Assembly (NCBI GenBank): GCA_017471245.1
Contig: JAFUVB010000073.1
Location: 1-50,067 of the forward strand
Length of the DNA stretch: 50,067 nt
Source of the DNA: Prevotella sp.
GTDB taxonomy: Bacteria > Bacteroidota > Bacteroidia > Bacteroidales > Bacteroidaceae
Direction of reading: 5' to 3'
The notes under the pieces were generated by a model, which saw only the letters and a program-made list of their open reading frames with translations, was not told the DNA's origin and searched no databases. Positions 19,201 to 27,073 of the stretch are shown piece after piece. The translations under genes were made by a program, and so were the position numbers. Every line of letters begins with the position of its first letter. Position 1 is the stretch's first letter.

Positions 19201-20752
19201 TCTGGTTGAGGAAATGCGATTTAGTCACCTTATTGCTATGTAGCTCCAGACAGAAAGGATCGAGACCGATCTTGGCAAGACGTTTCTGCACCACTTCCAA
19301 GGCTGCCATCTTTTCTGCCACAAACAGCACGCGCTTGTCCTGATAAAGGGCATTGGCAATCATGTTTGTAATGGTCTGGCTTTTGCCCGTCCCCGGAGGA
19401 CCATAGAGGATGAAACTCTTGCCGCGTCCGCTCTCGATGACTGCTTCCATCTGGGAAGAGTCCACGTCGATGGGAATGCAGAAATCCAACGGCTGGTTTT
19501 TCTTGTCCACGTCGCGGGCATCCACCACCTCGCCAGAATCCTTCAATGCCACGCGACCTTCCATCAGACTCTTCACCACCTCGTTCTCTTTCAGTTTCTC
19601 CGCATTGCTGTGGATGTCGTTCCACATCACGAACTTGTTAAAATAGAACAAGCCTAACGATGCTTCATCCATTACCATCCAGTTTTTCTGTTCGCGCACT
19701 GCCATTCTCACTGTGTTCAGAATCTTCGTCACATCCACGCCATGCTCGTCGGTAGGCAATGGATCGAGCACGCTCATGTTGATGCGGAATTGCTGTTTCA
19801 GCAGTTCCAGCAAGGTGATGTTCATGATGACGTCTTCATCGCGCAGGCGGATCACGTAGTTCTGCCCCGCCTTCCTCACAATGTCTACCGGCAGCATCAG
19901 CAACGGGGCATAGCGGGCTATGGTGCTCTTCTCGTTCTCATACCATTTCAGCATGCCGAGAACCACAAACAGCGTGTTGGCACCGTTCTCCTCCAAGGCA
20001 TTCCGCGATGTGCGGTAGATGAACTTCAGTGCATTGCGAAGCTCCGTATCGCTCAGATATGAAGTGATCTGATGATTCTTCTCTATGTCGGTCAATACCT
20101 TCTCACGCAACGATGCTGCCTGAGTTGCAGAATGGTACATACCGTCTTTTTCCGGTTCTATCAGTTTATCGGGATAAGGTATCACGGAATAGTCCTTTCC
20201 CTCTTGCAGCATGTCTTCGAGCTTGTGGATGTTGAACGAGACAAACGGGATGACGCGCTTGCCCAGCTTGCAGTTGATCATGTTGTTGCGCAATGAGAAG
20301 TCCAGCAGCTTGCGCTCCCAGATGGTCTGCTTGGTAATCTCCTTCTGGTGTTCTTTCTCATCGAGATGCAGGTAATAGTCGTCAGGGCGCAGGGTGATGG
20401 GATAGTTCTGCCGGAACACTTCTTCACCTTCTATGGTAATCATGATGGTGAACACGGTCTCCACATCTGCCGTCAGGTTTGCCAGCGATTCCTCGGGAGC
20501 TGTTATCTTCAGCGATTCCAGCAAAGTGCTGTTGCCTGCCTCAACCACGTCGATAACCACTTCCTGCATCTCCATCTGCTCGCTCACCAGCACCACTTTC
20601 ACATTGTGCCAGTCTTCTTCATCGGCATTCTCTAACGAACAGGCAATCACAGTCTTCACGCCGTTCCTCACCATGGCATAGTTGATACTCGGCTGATATT
20701 CCAAATAGAAATTGCCGTTGCGCATTCCGTTGATATTCTTCTCACTTTCCAT
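16223..20752 (-). CDS. DUF4011/SF1 helicase-nuclease-DUF3320 protein, probable anti-phage or anti-plasmid effector
   Basis: A 1509-aa multidomain protein. In order: an N-terminal beta-rich region (1-130), DUF4011 (about 140-390), and an SF1 helicase core beginning with Walker A GPPGTGKSQ (451-459). The core is split by a long helical insertion (about 560-930) and resumes with motif II (VIFDEASQMP) and motif III (GDPKQMPP). The C-terminal helicase part has NVQGDERDVILFSVGYG and VAVSRAR. Near 1330-1390 comes a Vsr/MTES_1575-like endonuclease (GRSQFKIDIAVV, then MGILCDGRNYYETKTTRDRE). A C-terminal DUF3320 domain ends the protein. Proteins with this set are common in defence islands. Here it is a single gene, convergent with the transporter and not adjacent to the R-M module. 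A -7-like TATTTTTG (20811-20818, minus) lies upstream. Confidence 0.88.
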   Translation of the reverse strand: MESEKNINGMRNGNFYLEYQPSINYAMVRNGVKTVIACSLENADEEDWHNVKVVLVSEQMEMQEVVIDVVEAGNSTLLESLKITAPEESLANLTADVETVFTIMITIEGEEVFRQNYPITLRPDDYYLHLDEKEHQKEITKQTIWERKLLDFSLRNNMINCKLGKRVIPFVSFNIHKLEDMLQEGKDYSVIPYPDKLIEPEKDGMYHSATQAASLREKVLTDIEKNHQITSYLSDTELRNALKFIYRTSRNALEENGANTLFVVLGMLKWYENEKSTIARYAPLLMLPVDIVRKAGQNYVIRLRDEDVIMNITLLELLKQQFRINMSVLDPLPTDEHGVDVTKILNTVRMAVREQKNWMVMDEASLGLFYFNKFVMWNDIHSNAEKLKENEVVKSLMEGRVALKDSGEVVDARDVDKKNQPLDFCIPIDVDSSQMEAVIESGRGKSFILYGPPGTGKSQTITNMIANALYQDKRVLFVAEKMAALEVVQKRLAKIGLDPFCLELHSNKVTKSHFLNQMQKALDVVHVKEPEAYKATSDKLYAHRQQMITYIENLHRKQQSGFSLYECITRHLSVEGTELKGNLPKPADVNKEKLAQWVEKIGTLNTVFKVTGHPSSHPLLGLFPHAFSNENKEKLLTLLTKYQNEYAKTEQVIADAPVKLELAPNDLNWATTAYGLLEQLPKQTLQQFIEQDADMWQERWQTISNKWFLPKFFGKQSFKKEFSQLSGTSDFAAVPELLEKQKKFKQLLKDYCLSHHADYNASETALCDTLAADRLAAISKQEKALNATVKEIEGFAVLGQYDTLPAARLSRLNEQISTWLNHFDSFKDWCLWSERRKDLVANGLQAVVTAIEKDGMQPDEASDAFQKGMYHLLTMDIVDKDPSLAKFNGLIFEEMVDKYKQETYTFQNLSKQELYCHLAAQIPSQTIAATANSEMGILKRNIANGGRGTSIRKIIDQIPTLMPKLCPCMLMSPISVAQYIDMNADKFDLVIFDEASQMPTSEAVGAIARGKALICVGDPKQMPPTSFFSTLSVDEEEVEIDDMESILDDCITLSMPGHYLSWHYRSKHESLIAFSNLKYYDGKLHTFPSIDDQQSKVRLVQLDGEYDKGKTRSNPAEAKAIVDEVLHRLADPEMSKLSIGVVSFSKVQQNLIEDMLIDALAKHPDLEAKAYNCEEPIFIKNLENVQGDERDVILFSVGYGPDKQGHVSMNFGPLNNEGGERRLNVAVSRARYEMIVYAILHAEQIDLNRSNAKGVEGLKSFIEFAGKGTVLRQSAADNNILGGNEDAESDLVKLVASELSAKGYKTVTHVGRSQFKIDIAVVNPEKDDEYMMGILCDGRNYYETKTTRDREIVQPGVLAGLKWNVMRVWAVDWYANHDQVMARILQRLEDVKNNVKHQNKEVDEAKSLASKAFDASGLKTEKEKEYHLPERWENMSITEIPSEEVQKVVMLAVEHNLSIPQEELKRLVVKLLGFNRRTNKTDIVVDKAVELLKTMNKITVSSDGMIAMK

Positions 20753-20977
20753 AATCTGATAGATTCTGCGTTATTGATATTCGGCATTCGAGCCTACTTA
20801 CATCAAATTGCAAAAATACAAAAGTTTTTCCACAATCTTCTATATCTCATCGAGATATTTTTAATTATTATAAAATTTTTCGTACCTTTGCCGCTATGAT
20901 GACAAACAACTGGATGTACCCACGGAATCAAGGAGGTTATTATAAAACATCAGCTCCTACAATCAGCCACAGTTCCA

Positions 20978-21199
20978 TTACCATGATGGCAACAGGGCCC
21001 CGATTGTCGCCCACTGCGCATCAAGCAGCAGACTGCTCAGTGCGCTGCATAACTGCAGCTTATATGTCATTCCCTCATCGCCCACCATCTTCGAGTAGCT
21101 CTTGGCAAGCACCTTCAGATGATTCCATAGGCGGAGGTGCGTGCAGAGCAGCAGAACCGTGGCTGCTATGCACAATACAAACGTTATTTCTTCCATCAT
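20978..21199 (-). CDS. Small membrane protein of unknown function
   Basis: A 73-aa protein beginning MMEEITFVLCIAATVLLLC. The first 22 residues form a membrane helix, a basic amphipathic stretch follows (HLRLWNHLKVLAKSYSKMVG), and the C-terminus is again hydrophobic (about 50-72). I chose the ATG at 21199; a TTG three codons earlier is open too. It follows the 59-codon frame at 21221-21400 by about 20 nt and is the last of a leftward run of secreted or membrane genes. I do not recognise a family. Confidence 0.5.
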   Translation of the reverse strand: MMEEITFVLCIAATVLLLCTHLRLWNHLKVLAKSYSKMVGDEGMTYKLQLCSALSSLLLDAQWATIGALLPSW

Positions 21200-21220
21200 G
21201 TGATACAATTTTTTAGACTG

Positions 21221-22394
21221 TCATTCCTTTTCAGAAGGGGCGTTCCTCATCTGCGACATCTTTTCCGTAATCTCTTTTGTAATCTCTGGAGCTTTTGCCA
21301 ATGCCGCTATTCTGTCGATGTCTTCATACGTAAACGCGTCTTTTTCCTTCCTCTGTTTATATTCCTCTTTTGTGACATATTCTGCGCTTACGGGATACAC
21401 TCACGTATGAAAGCGCAGTCGGCAGATTCGGTTCCATTCGATATCTCTCCGTCGCAAAAGATCCTGAATGCCAGCAGGTCGGTGAGCGTGGCGGATTGCT
21501 TTCCATTCCAGCGGTAGATTTCGTGGTATTTCCACTTTTTCGGCGGCATACGCCATTTCTCTTTTTTCCCAAAAGAATCTGTTGCAAGGATAGTGAAGCC
21601 GACTTCACTTCCCGTTAGAGAATAAATGCCATCAACATGAGTGACACCAGCAATGCTGTCATCAATAATAATGGCGACTTTCTCGATGGGCTTTCCCTTC
21701 TTCAGCCTGTATACTTCATCGCCCATGTTCCCTTCTCGTTTTTCAATCCTATAGAAGTGATCTAATGACTTGAAATCCTCCATTGTGCTGAGGCACTTGT
21801 ATCTTACATCGTAGAACGTACACTCAGGCCCGTAGTTCTTGGTAGCACCGTCTTCGTTGCCAGCCAGCATGCGCAGCTTTTGCACATAAAAGGTGGTAGG
21901 CGTAAACAGTGAGCTTTGCTTGGTGGGGATATACATGTAGGTGATTCCGTCTTCACAGAATACATCCGTGGGTTCGGTGTTGCCGAACAAAACCACATTC
22001 TTGTTGAATATCGAGATGTTCCGGTAATAGCATTTTAGTCTGATTCTGTGTGCATCGGGCTTTTCCACCAACACATTGCCAATCGGGTAAACGATGGGAG
22101 TCATGAGCACGACTCCTTTCAACGTATCAACCTTCACATCCTTGGGTTCATATCCCAACGTGGTAATCCTTATGCATCTCGTCTTTCCGATGTCGGGCAG
22201 GCGTCCCAGTGAATCGGTAATGCCGAGAGGGCGGTTGTTCCATTATACACGGAGGCATACATCACGGGCATGCCGCTGTTCGCGTCCCGTACCGTCTGGG
22301 CGGATACTGATACGAATGCTGCCATCATCAGGCAAGCCACCATCACTCTTTTTAGAGTCACCGTTCTGATAATAATAGTCTTTTTCATATTCAT
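21221..22394 (-). pseudogene. Secreted protein with carboxypeptidase-regulatory-like N-terminus, frameshifted
   Basis: The first frame (from 22394) gives a signal peptide ending VSVSAQ and then TVRDANSGMPVMYASVYNGT, the start of a CarboxypepD_reg-like domain. It stops at 22170. The next frame continues GITDSLGRLPDIGKT and LGYEPKDVKV, exactly what should follow, and runs 250 residues more to 21388. Removing two bases (an extra TC, plus-strand GAGA near 22225-22228) restores one frame. A third short frame (GTG at 21400 to TGA at 21221, 59 codons, YVTKEEYKQRKEKD...) overlaps the second frame's end and may be a further displaced C-terminus or a separate small gene. The middle part has no recognised domain. 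In Bacteroidetes such N-domains occur on surface and secreted proteins. Confidence 0.7.
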
Positions 22395-22435
22395 TATATT
22401 TTAGGAGATAAATAATACTGTCAGTTGTTTTTCGA

Positions 22436-22963
22436 TCAGAAGCAGAATCCGATACCTATAAATACTCCACCACAATCGCTCTTGTCATGCGTGTGCGATT
22501 TGTTATAGCGATATCCTATTTCAGAGAATAGCGCGGCATTCTTGCTGAGAGGTTTTCCGTAATAAGCATACGAAACTTGATAGATGGTGTGGCTCCAGTT
22601 GGAATTGTTGATGCTGTTTAGCACGCACATCCGCAGTGCTCCATATTCACCGTCCTCGGCAGAGTGCATAAAGGCAATGCCTCCTCCTGCATTTAGTCCG
22701 CTGAACCATTGTTTCTCCTCGCCATGCTTGTAGCGGGTTATTTCTCGCTCCAACCGCCCAAAAAGCTGAATCCAAGATGCTGGCTTCAGTCCTCCTGTCA
22801 CCGCACCGACCTCAGGCATTAATCCATTGTGGGATTTGCAGGCAAAAACACTGGCATCAACAAACCATACTTTATCCATCGGCGACTTTGCTGTCTCTTG
22901 TGCTTTAGTTGCGCCTGCTGTCATAAAAGCAAGTACAACAACCATCAATAGTTTTGTTTTCAT
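22436..22963 (-). CDS. Secreted protein of unknown function, possible small outer-membrane beta-barrel
   Basis: A 175-aa protein with a clear signal peptide (MKTKLLMVVVLAFMTAGATKAQ, cleavage after AQ). The mature part has alternating polar and hydrophobic stretches and glycine-aromatic patterns (FSGLNAGGGIAFMH, YQVSYAYYGKPL, FSEIGYRYN) and ends in GGVFIGIGFCF, an aromatic C-terminal residue typical of outer-membrane barrels. About eight strands would fit. It lies 41 nt upstream of the frameshifted secreted gene, so it may be co-transcribed with it. No family is recognised by eye. Confidence 0.6.
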   Translation of the reverse strand: MKTKLLMVVVLAFMTAGATKAQETAKSPMDKVWFVDASVFACKSHNGLMPEVGAVTGGLKPASWIQLFGRLEREITRYKHGEEKQWFSGLNAGGGIAFMHSAEDGEYGALRMCVLNSINNSNWSHTIYQVSYAYYGKPLSKNAALFSEIGYRYNKSHTHDKSDCGGVFIGIGFCF

Positions 22964-23045
22964 AATTGTTATTTTTGAAGTTATTATATTCTTTTTCCCT
23001 AATTACGCGGCTGCGTGGTTTTTTGTGACATGGAATAAACGTTTT

Positions 23046-24076
23046 TTAACTATATATTCCCAATTCAGATAATAGCCTAACATACCATAAGTTAAAGCTA
23101 TAGACTGAGACCACCATCCCGCCGTAGAGTATTTCCTTTTCTTCTGAAGTGAATTCGTTGTCTGCTTCTATTATACTAATGTAGTTGTTAACAATGTTTA
23201 TAACATCAGAAGTAGACTGCGCACTACCCAATGCAGAAACGAATAATGAGTAAGTCGCGTTAACATTCTGTGAAGAATATGGGTAAGCGCTCAAGTTTCC
23301 TGCGAAATCATAACCAGCGGTTCCACAGTATGCAACAACATCTGAAACGGAACTGTTACAGAAGTCTTTTGTGTCATCGTCCATCATGAACTCGCCAAAC
23401 TCTGTTAGTAATTCATCGCCTCCTTCATTGCCATCATCATCCTGACCTGGAACGTCGTTAAGATTATTTTGTTCATCTGGCAGTTGAAGGAGTTGATTCA
23501 TTATTTGGTTATGGAAAGGACCGATACACTTAATATGTGTCATTGATGATGGAAGAATAATGCTGTCAGACAATGAATCTATTGCGGGAGAAACGAGATG
23601 CGATACTCCGTTGGAATCAGTTTCGTGCTCTAACAGATAGCAGATGCTGGTATCATAAATGTGTCATTTATATCTGGAGCCAATTCTGTGTCCTCTGTTT
23701 TTTTCTTACCAAAAAAAGACGCTTTCACTGCTCCATAAACGGCAACTCCCTGTTTCACTGATTCACTTAATGAAGGATCAATGAATCCCAATATCGTAAA
23801 GTATGAGTTGTACTTTTGAATAGCTTTGCTTGCTCCATTTGCATCTGCCAAGACTACATTAACCACTTTCCTGATGATTCCCCAGATGCTGCGTGATTCC
23901 ACGTTATGAGAAAGAGTCATGTTATACTTCTCCAAATCCTGTAAGGTTTGGTTTGTGTAAACTGGCTGAGGGGCAGTAGTAAGCTGATCCTCAACATCCT
24001 CACTGCTGCAAGAGGTAAGTAATGACAGACCTGCCATCATGCATGCAATCACTGTAAATAATACTTTTCTTTTCAT
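23046..24076 (-). pseudogene. Lipoprotein of unknown function, split by a one-base frameshift
   Basis: The first frame (24076 to 23630) encodes a lipoprotein signal with lipobox LLTSC (Cys23) and 125 further residues. It ends DINDTFMIPASAIC. The frame beside it reads through as YDTSICYLLEHETDSNGVSHL and joins the second piece (SIILPSSMTHIKCIGPFHNQ to ELGIYS at 23046). One missing base, most simply a T in the run at 23657-23659 (plus-strand AAA), explains the break. The restored protein would have about 343 residues. The middle carries an acidic linker (GQDDDGNEGGDELL). I recognise no domain. Either the gene is decaying, or the short run is a sequencing or phase-variation site. Confidence 0.7.
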
Positions 24077-24189
24077 AATCGTTTAAATTTTAAATGATAA
24101 TAATAATGTTTTGATAATGATTTATATACTTTTTTCTGATTACTCAACACCGATAAAGCAACATCACTACATCAGAGACAAATGTATTG

Positions 24190-24570
24190 CTAATTCACCT
24201 CTACTGTGCAGTAATACTCAATGAAGTTGCCCTCAGTCACATAAACAGTATAGCTCCCAGCTCCGAAAGTCCAGAGATTACAGATGTTTGTGTCACTGCA
24301 ACTAACGTCACCCACATAAACTGTGTCTACGAGCATTCCGTCCTTATAAACCAATACTGTTACGTCTTCCATCTCCTCATGAAACGAAACCATCAGAATC
24401 CTTGATGTGCTATTATATATGGAACTGACCTTTTCGCTGGGAGATTCGTTGTGATTGCCATTTGATTTTGGCACATCATCATCGTTAACTCCATCGTAAT
24501 TGTTAGTGGCGGCAATAGGTGATGCTGCAATCGCAAAACACATCAACATGATGATTATTTCTTTTTTCAT
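24190..24570 (-). CDS. DUF3244-like secreted protein
   Basis: A 126-aa secreted protein. I start it at the ATG at 24570 because a standard signal peptide begins there (KKEIIIMLMCFAIAASPIAA); longer frames upstream lack one. The mature part begins with a low-complexity polar linker (NNYDGVNDDDVPKSNGNHNE) and ends in one compact beta domain (SRILMVSFHEEMEDVTVLVY, then GAGSYTVYVTEG and TVEVN). This matches the small DUF3244 family of Bacteroidetes exported proteins, whose function is unknown. It is divergent from the TPR-HTH regulator; a -7-like TAATTTTG lies at 24621-24628 (minus). Confidence 0.7.
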   Translation of the reverse strand: MKKEIIIMLMCFAIAASPIAATNNYDGVNDDDVPKSNGNHNESPSEKVSSIYNSTSRILMVSFHEEMEDVTVLVYKDGMLVDTVYVGDVSCSDTNICNLWTFGAGSYTVYVTEGNFIEYYCTVEVN

Positions 24571-24827
24571 TTTTCTTTTTTTTATTGTTGAACATCTTGT
24601 ATGGTGCGGAATTCCGAATGCAAAATTAGAGATGAAACGCAATGCTTCCAAGAAAAAAATCAACGTTAACTTTTGTAAGCGTTGCCTAATGTTCCATTTG
24701 TAACACACTGAAATTCAGTGCATTAAATATGATTGAAACAAATTTTGAATATGTTTTTGTAGCTTTTGGGAACGCATAGAAAAACAAAAAATAAGAAGAA
24801 TGTATGTCTTTAATGCAATTATTTTTG

Positions 24828-24835
24828 TAATTTTG
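24828..24835 (+). promoter_or_regulatory. -7 promoter box of the TPR-HTH regulator
   Basis: TAATTTTG fits TAnnTTTG and lies only 19 nt before the ATG at 24855, so the 5' leader would be very short. Confidence 0.45.
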
Positions 24836-24854
24836 CACACAGAAATTGTTAAAT

Positions 24855-26465
24855 ATGAGGAAAGTTGTTTTTACGATATGGGTCATCTTTAGCATTTTTG
24901 TGTGTGGTTGCAAAAATGATAATACTCTAAGCAAGTTGTCCATGATAGACAGATTGTTGACTTCCAAGCAAAATGATTCAGCCTATACACTATTAAAAGA
25001 AATAAACATAGACAAATATTATGATGATGAGATAAAGGCATGCTATTGGCTGTATTGGCTTCAGGCGCAGCACCGTCTTAATATTTCCATAAAATCTGTA
25101 GAACCTCTTGATTTCAGCATACATTATTTTAAAGAGAGCAGGGATCAAGAAAAACTCGCAAGGGCTTATTATTACAAAGGAACAATCTGTGAAGAACTTG
25201 GTAATAATAAGGATGCTGTAATTAATCTTAAGCAAGCAGAGAGAATAGTTCCTTCAGGAAAAACGAAGCCATGGTTAACCTATGCCGTGTATTCAGGTCT
25301 TGCATATTTAAACAACAGTAACAAGGACTTGGCGGTGTATTATGGAAAGAAGGCAATCGTGTATGGCTATCAGCTAAACGACAGTGCAAATCTGGTTTGC
25401 GACTTTATCAACCTTGCAGCTGCCTATAACAGCAGTGGACAGAAAGATTCTACAAGACACTACGTCCTAAAGTGCGAAGAAATGATCAATGCCTTGCCGA
25501 TGGGACAAAGGGCAGCATTCTATTGTTCGATGGGGGTTATACTCAAAGATACTCCAGAGAAGGCTAAAGAATACTTCTGCAAATCTATCGCTATTAAGCC
25601 TCTCCCCCATGCCTACAAAGGTTTGGGGCGCATCTACAAGAGCGAGGGAAACAAGGAAAAGGCATACGAGATGCTGCAAAAGGCATCAGATGCGAGCGAT
25701 TTGGAAGTGAAAATAAGTGCTCTTAAGGAAATCTATGAGATGAGGCATGCCGATGGCGACTACAAGGCATCCAGCGAAATAGCACGGCACATCGCCGCCC
25801 TGAAAGACACGATAGAGAAAACGAAGCAGCAGGAGGACTTGCAGGGAGTGCAGGAGCAGATGAACTATCAGGCAAAAGAGGAGCGGCTTCAGGAAAAGAG
25901 CAACAGATATCTGATGGCAGCTGTGGTGATGGTAATGCTCACCGTTGCGGTGGTGCTGCTGTCGGTGATGCGCCACAAGAAGCTCAGGCGAATCGTTGTT
26001 GAGGCGACGGCCGACATCACACAGCGCGATGAGCAGATAGAGCAGCTCACCGACAGCAACATGCAGAAGGAAAAAGCCCTGCACCAACAGCAGGATGAGC
26101 TGGAGCAGCAACGGCAAGAGATGAGGAAACAGCAGCGCAACATGGACACACGGCGCAGTCTATACGAGAAAGAGCTGTCGGCAGGACGGCTGCTGTATGA
26201 ACGGCTGCTCAACGGCGAGACCATGGCAACGTGGGAAAAGAAGGATCTGGAACACTTCATCAACTACTATCGCATCATCGACCAGCCGTTTATGAACAGT
26301 CTTGCCATCAACTACACCGACCTCTCCGACCGCCAGATTGTTTTTTCCATCCTTGAGCACATGGGCAAAAGCGACGAGGAGCTTGCGCGCATTATGGGCA
26401 TCAGTGCAACCACGCTCCGCACGACGCGCTACCGGATCAGGGAGAAGATGTTGCTGAGGCGCTGA
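24855..26465 (+). CDS. TPR-coiled-coil-HTH membrane-anchored regulator
   Basis: A 536-aa protein of a type frequent in Prevotella and Bacteroides. The N-terminus (RKVVFTIWVIFSIFVCGC) is a signal or lipoprotein anchor. Residues 25-330 contain tetratricopeptide repeats (for example ARAYYYKGTICEELGNNKDA and PHAYKGLGRIYKSEGNKEKA). A transmembrane helix follows (about 350-370, MAAVVMVMLTVAVVLLSVM), then a long Q/E/R-rich coiled coil (about 380-445). The C-terminal HTH resembles LuxR/sigma-4 (LSDRQIVFSILEHMGKSDEELARIMGISATTLRTTRYRIREKM). The TPR part would lie outside the inner membrane and the HTH inside. The first 700 bp are clearly AT-richer than the last 800. It may control the divergent secreted genes. 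Confidence 0.85.
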   Translation: MRKVVFTIWVIFSIFVCGCKNDNTLSKLSMIDRLLTSKQNDSAYTLLKEINIDKYYDDEIKACYWLYWLQAQHRLNISIKSVEPLDFSIHYFKESRDQEKLARAYYYKGTICEELGNNKDAVINLKQAERIVPSGKTKPWLTYAVYSGLAYLNNSNKDLAVYYGKKAIVYGYQLNDSANLVCDFINLAAAYNSSGQKDSTRHYVLKCEEMINALPMGQRAAFYCSMGVILKDTPEKAKEYFCKSIAIKPLPHAYKGLGRIYKSEGNKEKAYEMLQKASDASDLEVKISALKEIYEMRHADGDYKASSEIARHIAALKDTIEKTKQQEDLQGVQEQMNYQAKEERLQEKSNRYLMAAVVMVMLTVAVVLLSVMRHKKLRRIVVEATADITQRDEQIEQLTDSNMQKEKALHQQQDELEQQRQEMRKQQRNMDTRRSLYEKELSAGRLLYERLLNGETMATWEKKDLEHFINYYRIIDQPFMNSLAINYTDLSDRQIVFSILEHMGKSDEELARIMGISATTLRTTRYRIREKMLLRR

Positions 26466-26501
26466 ATAGTTTCATTTGATTTACTGTGAGTGTTTATTTC
26501 A

Positions 26502-26589
26502 AAAACTGCGTCTTTTTGAATTGAAAACTGCGACTGTTTGCGATGAAAACTCGCAGTTTTTGCGATAAAAACTATTGCGAACTCAAAAC
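26502..26589. repeat. 22-bp phased repeat array, AAAACTGCG type
   Basis: Units start at 26502, 26524, 26546 and 26568, exactly 22 bp apart. Each begins AAAACT. Cores are AAAACTGCGTCTTTT, AAAACTGCGACTGTT and AAAACTCGCAGTTTT, the last nearly a perfect palindrome. Seven-nt linkers follow (TGAATTG, TGCGATG, TGCGATA). The sequence is unrelated to the 4.9-kb array, but the period and layout are the same. Confidence 0.8.
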
Positions 26590-26750
26590 TTTCGATCGCC
26601 GTTGTAGCTTTCTTTTGTCTACCATTCTGATTTTCTGAGCGTTACTGCAATTGGCTGCAATGCGGACAGTTCGTGCCGAATGCACTGAAAACGGAGCGAA
26701 AAGCAGGAAAAAACACCAAATCCTGTGAAAAACGAACCGCATGCCAAAAC

Positions 26751-27028
26751 AAAAGAGGGCATGTCAAAAAGAAACTACAACGGATTTCATGGATTTAAAT
26801 GCCTACGGCGTAACATAAATGTGCGCGAGTGAACGCGAATGAATCGTAAATATTTACGAGTAATTCATGTATATTTACGTAAATTCACGTAGCGTCGCAG
26901 ACTAACAAATAATTTAAAAAACAACGGATTTCGCGGATTAATGCGGATTATTTAAGTTCCTGATTATCTGCATGACTTAAATCCGTAAAATCCGTGAAAT
27001 CCGTGAAATCCGTTGTTTCTATAAGGAT
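26751..27028. mobile_element. MITE-like dispersed element, copy 1
   Basis: The left end reads AAGAGGGCATGTCAAAAAG then AAACTACAACGGATTTCA. The right end is GTGAAATCCGTTGTTTCTATA. These are inverted copies of GAAAC(T)ACAACGGATTTCA. Inside are further inverted repeats (around 26933 and 26990) and a GCCTACGGCG segment. The same two ends, in the opposite orientation, border the shorter copy at 47876-48004. No transposase is encoded. Confidence 0.65.
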
Positions 27029-27073
27029 CTCTGTATTTTATACACCTTCTTGTTTTGTATGATGCACGATGCA

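Larger units (their letters stand above)
26466..27073. other. Convergent intergenic region with repeat array and MITE-like element
   Basis: This 600-bp gap lies between two convergent genes. It holds a four-unit 22-bp array (26502-26589), a stretch with A-tracts every 10-11 bp (26688-26733) and a MITE-like element (about 26751-27028). I see no coding sequence. Confidence 0.75.

Noticed and set aside
16616-20635. Several plus-strand frames of 70-170 aa across the helicase gene
   Set aside because: They mirror the minus-strand helicase, whose motifs are in order over 1509 residues.
20896-21216. Plus-strand 106-aa protein
   Set aside because: Its composition (Ser, Pro, His runs) is unprotein-like, and the opposite strand encodes a plausible membrane protein.
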